DNA from: Cylindrobasidium torrendii FP15055 ss-10
Taxonomy: Eukaryota > Basidiomycota > Agaricomycetes > Agaricales > Physalacriaceae
Reading direction: 5' to 3'
Assembly: GCA_000934385.1 (NCBI GenBank)
Contig: KN880525.1
Coordinates: 25,139-89,138 of the forward strand
DNA length: 64,000 nucleotides
Shown here: piece by piece, positions 46,445 through 56,637 of the stretch
Layout: each line of letters begins with the position of its first letter
Numbering within the stretch: position 1 is the stretch's first letter
Program-made: the position numbers and the translations under genes
Notes under the pieces: model-generated
What the model was told of the DNA's origin: nothing
Databases searched by the model: none
Seen by the model: the letters and a program-made list of their open reading frames with translations, nothing else

Positions 46445-48208
46445 CTACTTCCTATCCATTTGGGACCTGGCCTGCTCGACATATGTCTTCATACGCGACA
46501 CCACAATCGGCAAGTTCTGACTAAACTTGGCCGATATAGGAATGACATCCAGATACTGCCCTTCCTCAGGATTTGCCAACTCGGTGCGCACGTATGCTTC
46601 CAGTTTCCTGAGTTTCTCCCTCGCCGCCCTCACATCCTCTGGGTCGCCTGCGCCGCCTATAAGGTCCGCCTTGTTTGCGATGACCATACGCGCCTTGTTG
46701 CTCATTCCAGGTTGGTACGTCTCCAGCTCCTCACGAAGGACTTGTAATTCATCCCACGGGGCGGGTCCAGATAGATCCACGACATATACAAGAGCCAGCG
46801 CGCGCTCCATGGCGCGTAGGAATGTGTGTCCAAGTCCAATATTGTCGGACGCTCCCTCGATGAGACCTGGGTTGTCCGCGACCGTGAATCGGAAGGCTTC
46901 GTACAAGTCGAAGTAGTGACCCGTACTTGAAGCAGCCTGGTTCCGTGTAGCAGCAAAAGCGTAATCACCGCGTCCCATCTTCTCCGCCTCTTCCGCCTTC
47001 TCCACAATAGTTTCGTCGTGAACGGTCTGAGAAGAGAGTTCGCCCTCGAATGTGCCATCTTCCGCTACACGAACGATGCCAACTGAGGGATTCAACGTCG
47101 TGAACGCATACCCTGCAATCTCAGCCTTGGCACGTCCACCAGTGATAGCCCTAAGCAGCGTGCTTTTGCCAGCATTTGGGAAACCGACCAGTCCAATGTC
47201 CGCCAAAATCTTCAGTTCGAGGGAAAGTGTGATAGTCTCGCCTTCGTGACCTTTCGTCGCAAACTTGGGCGAACGGTTCACGTCGCTGAGAAAATGTGGG
47301 TTGCCCAGGCCGCCAGTACCACCGGTTGCGATGAGGACCCCCAGGTCGTCGCTGCGTCGTTGTCCCAAAGGCGAATTTGTGTCATCCTCTTGCATGTCTT
47401 CACGGTCGAGGTCAATCTCCACAGGATGCATGATTTGTCTCTTGCGACGTTCATAGCGCCGTTCACGCTCGTCCTTGTACAGAGCCGCCTCCGCATCCTT
47501 GAACGAGTCGCGCTGGACGTTGGCCTCACCAAATCTTGGATAATGCACCCAGCGGTTCTCTCGCATAGCCTCCTGCTTTTCGTAGAAATCCAGTCCTGAC
47601 AGGCTTTCCTCTTCCATCATCCATTCGTCTGGAGCAGACCGTGGGTCTTCGCGTGGTAGTTCACGAACGACTGTTCCAATGGGGACGTTTATGACTGTCG
47701 GACCCCCGTTCTTGCCATTTTGCCATGTTCCCTGGCCGTTCGTTCCAGCTTCACCGCGAATACGATTCGGAACAGATGCAAGGGATGTGAGCTCGCCGGT
47801 TGCCCTGATGTAAACGTCTCCGCCACGGCCGCCGTTGCCGCCAGACGGAGGCCCGAACGGTTTGAACTTTTCACGATGGAAAGCAGCGCAGCCATTTCCG
47901 CCCTTGCCTAGACAAAGACGTGTTGGTAGTCGTTCGAATATGCTTTTGTGCAAAGCTCACCGGCTCGGACAGTCAAAATCAAGTGGTCCAAAAAGTATGA
48001 GCCCTGTTAACGGTGAGCCGGGGTCATGCAATAGGTATAATACACGCACCCCTTGTCTCCGCTTCCACTCCGTCTTCCGTTTTCTGAAGTATTCCACTGC
48101 GTCCTCATCCTGTTCAAAGCTTGCTGGGCGCGCGGATGATTTGAACCTAATTGTAGCGCATGGTTTTGGAGAAATAAGTCGCGTCTGGAGTGTCCAACGC
48201 GCGAGCAT
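46445..48208 (-). CDS. MTG2: Mitochondrial Obg-family GTPase
   Basis: Obg/CgtA GTPase needed for large mitoribosomal subunit assembly. The start at 48208 gives a basic, acid-free presequence (MLARWTLQTRLISPKPCATI). Two introns then join SYFLDHLILTVRAG to KGGNGCAAFHREKF. The Obg fold has its glycine-rich repeats (GPPSGGNGGRGGDVY, NGQGTWQNGKNGG) with an inserted ~90-residue charged loop, then GGTGGLGNPHF. The G domain shows G1 GFPNAGKST, switch I YAFTTLNPSVG, G3 DNPGLIEGA, G4 NKADL and G5 ISAK. About 540 residues. The long G3-side insertion (EKAEEAEKMGRGDY) is common in fungal copies. An upstream TTG frame extension is not used. Confidence 0.95.
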
Positions 48209-48409
48209 GCGAATGATAGTCAAGGAGAGACGCGAAGTCTATGATCGGCACTTTGACTGCTGCCGTGTTGGTACCAAATTCACTTTTGTGGCACGCATTA
48301 TGTATTGCCTGCGCATAACCAGATAGATGTCTAGTCTCGAGCCAGTACATCCGACTCGTCGACAATATACGCCCTGTGTTCACGATACATTTGGATTTAA
48401 TTTATTTAG

Positions 48410-50999
48410 CTACAACCAGAGAGAATCGGCTACCCTGAGCACATCTGCCGTCTCCTGTACATCGTGGACGCGCACAACAGAGGCGCCCTGTTGAACTGCA
48501 CACGCAGTGGTCGCAGCCGTGGCCATTCCTCGCTCCTTCGGCTGCGTCTCTCTCCCCAGCAACTTCCCCAAGAATGACTTTCGCGAGGCTCCGATGAGCA
48601 TAGGATAGCCAGCTAGAGCGTTCCGACGTTTGCTACTATCTGGGCCAACGAGAATATCCGCCGTGATCTCCGCTGCATTCCTCAGCACCTCTAGATTCCC
48701 TTCGACAGTTTTGCTGAAGCCCACGCCCGGGTCGACCATGACCATCCACCTCCGAACGCCGCCCTTCCCTAGAACGACTTCGTCCACCTTGCGTCCTAGT
48801 TCCACGCGGACCGCCTCCGTAACACTCTTATCCTTCCCTGCATATTGATATTCGCTGTAGTCCTTGTTCTCATTTGCCTCCCCGCGCGAGTGCATCAAGA
48901 TAACAGGGACGTTATATTTCCTCGCCACCGCCTTCATCTGCTCTCGATACACATTTGCCTGCTCTCCCACAGGCCAATCCGGGCCAGTGAAAGCGTAGAC
49001 GTCGTTGATGATATTTGCACCAGTCTGTATAGCTTTCTGTGCGACCTCCGCGCGGAATGTGTCCACGCTGATGAGAGTCTCGGCCGTTGATGCTGCAGTT
49101 CGAATCGCCTGGATAACGGGGACGACGCGGTCAATCTCGTCTGCGGTGGACACATTGGCCGCGCCTGGTCGTGTAGAGTACCCTCCAATGTCTAGAATGT
49201 TGGCGCCATCCTGCACAGCGGCTTTCGCAAAGTCCAAAGCCGCAGATACACCAAGATGGTCCGACCCATCTGAAAATGAGTCTGGAGTCGTGTTGACGAT
49301 AGCCATAAGTTGAGTTCGTGGTCGCGGAAACATCTTCTGGGGGGCGGCGATGGAGAAGGAGAGGTGTTTGTGAGTGAATTGTGGTGAAGAGACGGATGGT
49401 TGCTGAGGTACGGGCATGACCTTGTGCAGAGTAGGGTCCGATGCGACCTTGTTGAGCAGTGCAGCCACAGTGAGCCCGCTAAGCGGATGCAGAAAGTCAG
49501 GGATCATGCTGGCCAACGTTCAGCTCGAGCTTTATTAAAATCACCATGGGAAGCTCACTCGTTCAATGGTCGCAGAACAAACTCACGCTCGGACATTCGA
49601 GGATGAGGAATAACCAAGTTGCCGTTCAGGTGGTCCGCTTCTTCCTTGTCCGCCCTAGTGTCCAGTAGTAAAGAGTCGTAGAACACGATGTCGAGATCGA
49701 CCGCACGAGGGCCGTTGCGGATACTTTCTACCCGACCGACAGCCTCTTCGATGTTTTTCAGAAGCTGGAGCAGGTCTTTGGGATTCAAGCTAGTTTCTAT
49801 CTAGGATGTAGTCAGTACCGCAATCGTTAGAAGGAAATAGTACTCACCATGCAAGCTCCATTAATGAACTTGGGCTGATCTTCTACGTACATGGGCGCAC
49901 TTTCGTACAGGAAACTGGTGTTGACGACGGAAACGCCGGTGTGCTTTGATTCTAACAGATTCAAGGCGTCCTCGATATGTTGGAAGCTGTCGCCTATATT
50001 TGATCCGAATGCAACTGCTACTGAGTGCAAACTTGTCTCCAGAGACGGCTATAGGTCAACTTAGTACGGGTCTAGCACAAATAGTGTTTGAAACCCACCT
50101 CATTGTGCTTGGAAATCAGCCCAGGGTAATCCAAATAGGTTCGTGTAACCTCGACTTCGGATGCACCGGCATAGACAAGTGCAAACGGCTTACACGCTTT
50201 GACGTTCACTGTCGGCATTGTTTCCTGGCCTCCTTGTCGATACAACTCTTGTAGCGTGGTCAAAGCCAGACGTGATGTCAGAGCTTCGAGTGTCAAAAAG
50301 TTGGTTTCCAGTGCACTCTGAGGCAAGGTAAGCACGATTAGCCATGCGTCGCACAGGGACTCACATCGTACAAGCGGCGTACCACTTCACGAACATCTGT
50401 GGTTATGTGTTCGGAGGGACTGGCATGTCCAGTGATTTCTACGTTGACACGAACAAGTTGTGTCTCAGAGCGTTCACACTCGTTGACGCCAATGATGATA
50501 TTGCATTCGATATCCTCCAGAATATGCTTGAAAGAACTTAGTGTCCACTTGTTCGCCTCTGTTCGTTTTGCGCTGGTTTCAAGGACAGCAGTTTTGCAAT
50601 GCACCGGTGGCCTGAGTTGTGCTATTCGTAAATGGAGTTGGTCGAACTGCCCCTTGAAGGTCTCATTTAACAGGATATGGTCGAAAACATAGCGCGAAAT
50701 GTGCTCGAGCGAAGTGAAAGTCCCGGACCCAAGGATGGAACGAACACCAGATGCAATCGTCGAGTAGTTGATTGAGCTCGCGAGATCATCATGCTGAGCG
50801 GAATAGCTAACATCGGTGGGAATGGAAATAGTAATGCAAATGGGCTGAAGTGTTGCTTTGCCAGCCACTTTTGGAGGCCATCTCGCACCAGAGGCGAGAA
50901 GGACGTCGGTTGACAATTCTCTTACCCGAATCCAGTCTCGACTAAGAGTGCACCTTGAACATGTGCAGATTTCAAATGATAAGCCACGGACCTTGTCAT
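48410..50999 (-). CDS. FOL1: Trifunctional folate synthesis protein (DHNA/HPPK/DHPS)
   Basis: Three steps of folate synthesis in one chain. N-terminal tandem dihydroneopterin aldolase-type domains ([23 protein letters not shown]-like middle; VRVNVEITG ending in a second FolB unit with [16 protein letters not shown]). The pyrophosphokinase follows ([59 protein letters not shown]). Dihydropteroate synthase is last ([53 protein letters not shown]). Junctions are supported: GA+C joins LRPLND to MIPDFLHPL. The start at 50999 gives MTSRDWIRV through a 52-nt intron, phase-correct. Cytosolic or mitochondrial location is unresolved. Starts 134 bp from divergent SEC11. Confidence 0.94.
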
Positions 51000-51133
51000 G
51001 GCGGAAAGTGAAAGCAATAAAAGTCCGGCATTTGCCGGACCGCCCTTCCACGCATCCACGACGTTGCCGATCGTACCTCTCCCCCAACTTAGTTCGACCA
51101 TTTCGTTCAAATTCCTCTCCTCGACCTGCAACA

Positions 51134-51867
51134 ATGTTTAGCGAAGAACTCAAGAGTTTTCGAAGACTGGGATTCCGCCATGTATGTTCCCTCCAGACGT
51201 GCAAGGAGGTCATGACCAAACGTAACCTGCAGCTTCTCCTACAATGCCTCAACTTTGCTTCCGTAATAGCCTCTGGCCTAATGCTCTGGAAAGGATTGGG
51301 ACTTATAACGAATACAGAGTCTCCGATTGTAGTTGTCCTTAGGTGCGAGATCTGTCATTCTAGTTCCCGGCGACTAGTTCACACTTCGACAGTGGGTCTA
51401 TGGAACCAGCCTTTTACCGTGGCGACCTTCTCTTCCTCACGAATCCTGCCCACGAACGATACCACACTGGCGACATCACCGTATACCAGGTTCCAGGCGC
51501 AGCCATCCCGATTGTCCACCGCGTCCTCGAGACACATGATATGCCTGCCACTGTTGCTAGCGTAGACCCCACCACACCTGCAAGACAATATCTTTTGACA
51601 AAGGGCGACAACAACAACGCAGACGACCTCGCTCTGTATAACGGTTTGCGTTTTCTGGAGCGCGGACACGTTGTCGGAAAGGTCAGAGGATTTCTGCCAT
51701 ACGTGGGCTATGTCACGATCGCGATGGTGAGCGCAGCTTCCCCAACATATCTCGCTGTATCTCATATCCCCCCAGAACGACTTCCCCCAGCTGAAATACG
51801 CACTCCTGGGTGGGCTGGGACTGATGGCACTCATACAAAGGGAATAGAGCGGCCACTCGGATTGTAA
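51134..51867 (+). CDS. SEC11: Signal peptidase complex catalytic subunit
   Basis: ER membrane endopeptidase that removes signal peptides. Exon 1 encodes [16 protein letters not shown]; after an intron [21 protein letters not shown] forms the membrane anchor. A second intron with phase 2 rebuilds the catalytic SGSMEPAF box (Ser nucleophile). The conserved HRV box is [10 protein letters not shown] and the GDNN box is [11 protein letters not shown]. The C-terminal part [12 protein letters not shown] is a hydrophobic segment, and a ~35-residue tail ends ERPLGL. About 210 residues, a little longer than yeast Sec11 because of the tail. Ser/His dyad type as expected for the eukaryotic enzyme. Confidence 0.94.
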
Positions 51868-51879
51868 ATTATTACTTGG

Positions 51880-53017
51880 CTATTTGTTTTCATTTCGCTG
51901 CTCTCCAACCAAATGATCCCATTCTCTCAGACGCAGACACACGCTCTCGATCCCATCCACCCAGTTCACGTCGCACATCAAGTTGTGACCCGAATCTACA
52001 ATTGCTATGGACGTGTTCATGTTCCCCTTCGCATACTCAGCATGCACATCTAGCATCATGTCCAGAGACATCAACTTGTCGACCCTCCCGGCGATGATGT
52101 GCACTCGTTCGTTTGCTCCAGCTATGACCTATGGCGCGACGCAGTCAATTGGTAGTTGCGAAAGGTATTCCTGAGGACTCGCCTTCTCCACGCTGGCGGT
52201 GACAAATGATATAGTTGTTGCCAGTGCCATGGACTCCTCCTTGTTCATGTGCTGCCAGTATTCGTCCAGGTCGGTCTTTTTTACGCGGTCTGAGAAGAAT
52301 GCCTTTTGCACAAGTGCTGGCGAGCACAGCATGCTAAAGATGTCGCCTCCAGAAACGAGATAGCGTGGAATATACGTCCAATCAAGCCGGAGCCAGTTCA
52401 TATACACGGGATATGCTCCCCATGGTGGGACAGCTCCAACAAGCACTAGCGCGTGAACGCGAAAAAGGGAGTGGGCAAGGCCGTACTGGGCGACACACCC
52501 GCCCGCAGAGTGTGCGACTAGCACGGTAGCCGTACCAATGTGGGAGCAACATGCTGCAACATCGCGCGCGTAGTCATCGGTCGTGGCCCAGTTGAAGTCA
52601 ACCGGACGACAGGATTGGCCGTGTCCTACGTGGAGAGCGTTAGCCGAGGTTCCAGTGGCACAAAGAGTTGGAACCTCGCAACGATAACGCGTATATGCGT
52701 CGCTGAGGCTCAACACAAGCCATGTACTCCATCCATTTATCCCAACACCTTGCGGTTCCGAAGGCACCATGGACAAATAGGATAGGCGGTGGGTTTGACT
52801 CGCAGGACATTGTTATCTTGTTTGTGACAACCTCCAGCCTACCCGCAGGACCGTTGAGGAAAATCCGACGCAAGGCTCCTGGAAGTTTTCGTTCGCGCCT
52901 GCGCTTTTGTAGTTCTGAAGACGGCTCTTGCCATCCAAAGAGTCGGACTGCTGTGGGGACGGCGGACAGAATGAGGAGGATAGCAGCCGCCACGAGATAA
53001 TTTGTTTCGATAGTCAT
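51880..53017 (-). CDS. Alpha/beta hydrolase with N-terminal membrane anchor, in-frame TAG
   Basis: The start at 53017 gives MTIETNYLVAAAILLILSAV, a signal-anchor helix. The fold continues PPPILFVHGAFGTARCWD (oxyanion loop), then an intron to HGQSCRPVDFNWATTDDYARD and the nucleophile elbow VLVAHSAGG, with Ala instead of the usual Gly before His. Acid and base are in IIAGRVDKLMSL (D) and DSGHNLM (H). The frame meets TAG at 52129-52131 between PIDCVAP and VIAGANERVHII, yet both sides belong to the same fold. No GT..AG intron removing it keeps frame. So either the gene is recently broken, the stop is read through, or the base is wrong. Substrate unknown. Confidence 0.75.
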
Positions 53018-53488
53018 TGACGATGGTAAGAGGCAAGCTGGATTTCCGCTGCTGCACTTGATGTGGGAGGATGTGCAGGTCTGGAGCACGTAATAATGCA
53101 TGCTGAAGTGATGAATCAGACGGTCTCCGATAGGTTCAGGTGAACACGAAGGCCAAATTGCAGAGTGTACTGTGTTGCGGAAGTACCCTATGTGCTATGA
53201 CGGTAGAAGCTCGAAATGTGAATTGGTGGTCTTGTACTTGCGTCCAGACGGTGTATAGCGAGTGACCCCCTCCAAGCACTTGACAGAGGAACAAGGCCTG
53301 CCAATACCCGTAGTACTAGTAGGGCGGTAATTACTAATTGAGGCCCGAGCTCTCTGAAGTTGACTCCAACCATTATTGAAGCTTGAAGTCGGGGGTGTCT
53401 TCAAGTGTTGCTTGAACATTCAACAAAGTGAGTCAGAACTTAGAAGTCTTGACTTGTAATTGGCGATGTTTTGGTTCGAGGCAAAAAA
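53018..53488. other. Intergenic
   Basis: Upstream region of the hydrolase gene and 3' flank of the tRNA. No gene, repeat or RNA recognised. Confidence 0.5.
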
Positions 53489-53560
53489 TTCCGACACGGG
53501 GAATTGAACCCCGGGCTATCGCGTGAGAGGCGATAATGTTAGCCACTACACCATATCGGA
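53489..53560 (-). tRNA. tRNA-Glu(CUC), copy 1
   Basis: A 72-nt cloverleaf on the minus strand: acceptor TCCGATA/TGTCGGA, anticodon loop CTCTCAC (anticodon CTC), T loop TTCAATT. No intron. Six T's follow immediately as terminator. Identical over all 72 bases to the gene at 63462-63533. Confidence 0.95.
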
Positions 53561-53929
53561 TGTTACTGGTTCCTTAAGATATATCCAAGCGCTAAGAAAT
53601 CCCTCTAGTAACAGAGGGCATCATGGCGGAAATGTCCAATTTAGCTTCAGTTCACCAATGGAGAATCGATCTTGAATCGAACCCCTTGGCCATGTCGTGA
53701 TTGAAGAGGCCGTCGACTAAGTTGTCAATGCTGGGAACTTGAGTCTGCTCGCTTCTGGCTCGCTTATTTGCAATTCTCTGCGACCCATGTATTCCCGGCC
53801 GAGGCACAGCCTTGTTTCCTCGAGGCCGCATCAGGCTGGCATCAGCTGCCAGAAGGCTAGTTGCCAAGACCGTGGTATCAGTTGCATCTACTCTCCCTTG
53901 GGACAGTCACACCTTGTCTTCCGACCATC
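53561..53929. other. Upstream region of the CYSTM gene
   Basis: Only short frames on both strands. Expected to hold the CYSTM promoter and 5' leader and the 5' flank of the tRNA. No further feature recognised. Confidence 0.45.
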
Positions 53930-54837
53930 ATGTCTTACGCCCCGCCCCAAGGTATAGTCCAATCCCTAACATATCTGTAATGTCGCGCTGACACTGATCG
54001 AATACAGGACCTCCCCCCGGACAGATGTATCCCTCTCCTGAAGGTACATGGCGGGCTGTGTCCACTGTCGGCAAAATGTGATAGCTGTTGATACCCTATC
54101 TCACAGGTCCTCCTCCAAACCAGGGATATTTCCCACCTCAAGGCTAGTCTCACTCGTTCACTCTGTTCGTGCTCATTGACAGATGTGTCCAATTGTATTA
54201 CAGGCCCTCCTCCCAGCCAGAGCTATCCGTCACCAGAAGGTACGACAAGCCCGAAACTCACCGGCAAACCTTTGACACCATTCTACAGGGCCTCCTCCCT
54301 CGAGCCAGGGCTACTTCCCACCTCAAGGTTTGCACGACTCATGTACCCCAGCGAATTGAGTGAAGTTTAGAGCTTTTCCCATAGGCCCGCCTCCCAATCA
54401 CGATGGTGGATACTACGCGCCCCAGGTAGGCGTTATTAGTCGTGCTGCCTTACGCGAAACACTTACTCACACCGAATGGCAGCCGCCGCAACAGGCGTAC
54501 CAGCCACCGCAAGGCCCTCCGCCTGGCCAGAGTGACTGGAAGCCAAACAAGTACTCTCAACAGCAATACGGCCAGTACAATGGCAGCGGCGCCGGAGAGT
54601 ACAACCAGCAGCCTCATCCAATGCAGCAACCCCAGACCGTCATCGTGTATGCCCTTCTAGCATTCCAGTCGGTGAGGTCTGACATAATCACAGGCAACAA
54701 GAGAAGAGCGGCGGACCCGATCCTTGCATGGCTTGTCTTGCCGGTGTACGTTCTGCCAGATTCGATGGGGGCATCACCTTGACTAACGCTGGAATTTGTA
54801 GATCTGTTTCTGCTGCTGCTTGGACGCCGTCTTCTGA
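53930..54837 (+). CDS. CYSTM-type Pro/Gln/Tyr-rich small membrane protein
   Basis: Nine exons for only about 140 residues. E1 (53930-53951) gives MSYAPPQ; E2 to E5 (54008-54043, 54107-54142, 54204-54239, 54289-54327) are near-identical units coding GPPPGQMYPSPE, GPPPNQGYFPPQ, GPPPSQSYPSPE and GPPPSSQGYFPPQ; E6 gives GPPPNHDGGYYAPQ. E7 gives PPQQAYQPPQGPPPGQSDW and a Q/N/Y-rich part. The last two exons encode QQEKSGGPDPCMACLAG and ICFCCCLDAVF, a cysteine-rich membrane segment typical of CYSTM proteins, which sit as tail-anchored proteins in fungal and plant membranes and are linked to stress tolerance. The intron after E3 begins GC rather than GT. Confidence 0.82.
54008..54327 (+). repeat. Tandem micro-exon repeat inside the CYSTM gene
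   Basis: Four consecutive exons of 36, 36, 36 and 39 nt, all beginning and ending in phase 1, encode variants of one 12-residue unit. Units 1 and 3 end in SPE, units 2 and 4 in YFPPQ, so the array looks like a duplicated two-exon module. Intervening introns are 63, 61 and 49 nt and differ from each other more than the exons do. Confidence 0.8.
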
Positions 54838-54898
54838 TTTAGTTGTACACATACATGACACCTGTATTCTAGTAGTGATCCAGAGGAATAGTATATCG

Positions 54899-55884
54899 TC
54901 ATGATTCCGCAATATAATGCCTGGCGAAAAGGTCGTTCTGCATCCAGATAACCTGTGAAGATGTCAGAAGGCCGGACCTGTAAGCTTTATGACTTGGGAA
55001 ATACTGACTTTGTTGATAGCGGCGATGGCCTCCATTTTGACAGACATATCTAGTTTGTCGGCCGGTATTTCGAGCACAGCGGTTTGCAATACTGTCAGAA
55101 CCCACCCTAATGTTAACGCGCAGTCTCGGTCTGTTTTGAACAAGTGAGTCGACGATAATAGACCAAGAGGAAGCACATACACGGTACATGTAAGGGCGAG
55201 ATGTGAAGACGATGTTTGAAGCTCTTAGCGCCAGTGTGCATGAGCCCGACCTTGTCGAGGTACTGAAACGTCTTGACGTTCATGTAGTCCGCTGTCAATA
55301 CTCTTCGTGCCCAGGTTTTCATGAAGATCTGAAGGGCATGATTGTTAGTGACAGTACGAAATGGGAAAGGCGGACTGCACCTTTCGGTAAACAAGTTGTG
55401 GGCTCTCTAGAGTCAAGTCATCCACTTTTGATGGCAATGGCCCGTCGAAGCCTTCGTTTCGGTAGAGGAATACCTAAACCTTTATTTAGTTGCAGCGTTC
55501 TGCGTTGGAGACTTTTTACCGCACCTGCTTCGTTATGTCGAACTCGAATAGCTTTGAGTACAGTTTGTCGACCAAGTCGGGAATTGACTCGTAAATGAGT
55601 GGAGAGACTTTGGTTAAGACCTCCTGGTCTCGACGACGGAAACCCAAGAAGTCGGTGAGGTAGGCCATTCTTGTTTCGATAGATGTTCGAAGTTCTTCAG
55701 GATCTATCTCTTGCGTCGAAGGCGCGGCCATTTTGCCTGACACCGGACAGACTTGCTCCGCTGAGCTTGAAGTCAGCGGCCCAGAGGCAGGGCATTGCAA
55801 TTGGTCCTGAATGCTCGTGGGATGGGGAGTGTCTTGACCGTCGTCGTTTGTGGCGGGGGATAAGTTGGTGTCCAATGAGGGCAT
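54899..55884 (-). CDS. Protoglobin-type globin domain protein
   Basis: Haem-binding globin fold of the protoglobin/globin-sensor class. Residues 1-60 are disordered and S/P/Q-rich. Then come SIETRMAYLTDFLGFRRRDQ, KVSPLIYESIPDLVDKLYSK, LFEFDITKQ, after an intron QIFMKTWARRVLTADYMNVK, and the proximal region TFQYLDKVGLMHTGAKSFKH with the conserved His. A later intron joins a helical end (DKLDMSVKMEAIAAINKVS), with a last exon ending FARHYIAES. Four to five exons, about 270 residues, no histidine-kinase, cyclase or other output domain visible, so it is a single-domain globin. Possible roles are oxygen, NO or redox sensing or detoxification. The haem state is inferred only. Confidence 0.83.
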
Positions 55885-56637
55885 AGCGCAAGAGGGAGGG
55901 TTAATAGTGGGGAGGAAAGTTATCGAAGGAAGAAAGAACAGTTTTAAGTGGGAGAAAGGGGGCCTGCTATTGGCTGCTTCGAAAGAGACGGCGCCTGGAC
56001 CAGCTTCTGCGTGTCATCTCCACGGCTCACGACGATGGCCGACCGCGACGCGCCTAGACCGATCAGCTGTCAAATCGTGGCGCGGACCGCGACTGATTAT
56101 GAGCGCTCGACGCGAGTTCAACGTTCGCTGAACGTTCGTGAGCACGGCTGTTGTGAAGTCTCCGAGTCCTATCGAGGCTGCGGCAAGGAAAAAAAAGACC
56201 ACTGGTATTGCGAATTCGGGAGATTTGGGAGAGGGAGTCATGAGCCTACAGCCCAATGAATAGCACGGTCATGCGGCGCATGTCTTGAAATCGTGAGAAA
56301 ATCACGAAAAGCAAATCTAAAACGACAAATCTGGTAAAGATTGAACGTGAACGAGGACGCGGTACACCGATCGTGTTATTTGGCAGCCGTGCGCAAGCCA
56401 AACAAAAGCGTTCGCTTTGTTCCCTTCTACTTCGAGCACCACTATTACCTTGATGCTACCGCACTTGACGTGAATGCAACGACATTTTTGCTCTCTGACG
56501 GCCACTCGATACATAATTGCACGCTGCACGACTCAGACGAGCTTTGCCACCGGCACAATGCACGAGGAACACAAGATGATAAGATAGTCCTCATATTTTG
56601 CGTGCTTTCCAGCCGGTCAATCCTCCTTCTTGCCGCC
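55885..56637. other. Divergent promoter region
   Basis: 753 bp between the globin (-) and amidohydrolase (+) start codons. A plus-strand frame from 56341 runs into the amidohydrolase start without a stop, but its residues do not look like a signal sequence. The duplicated AACGTTCG phrase near 56120 is the only notable repeat. Confidence 0.45.
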
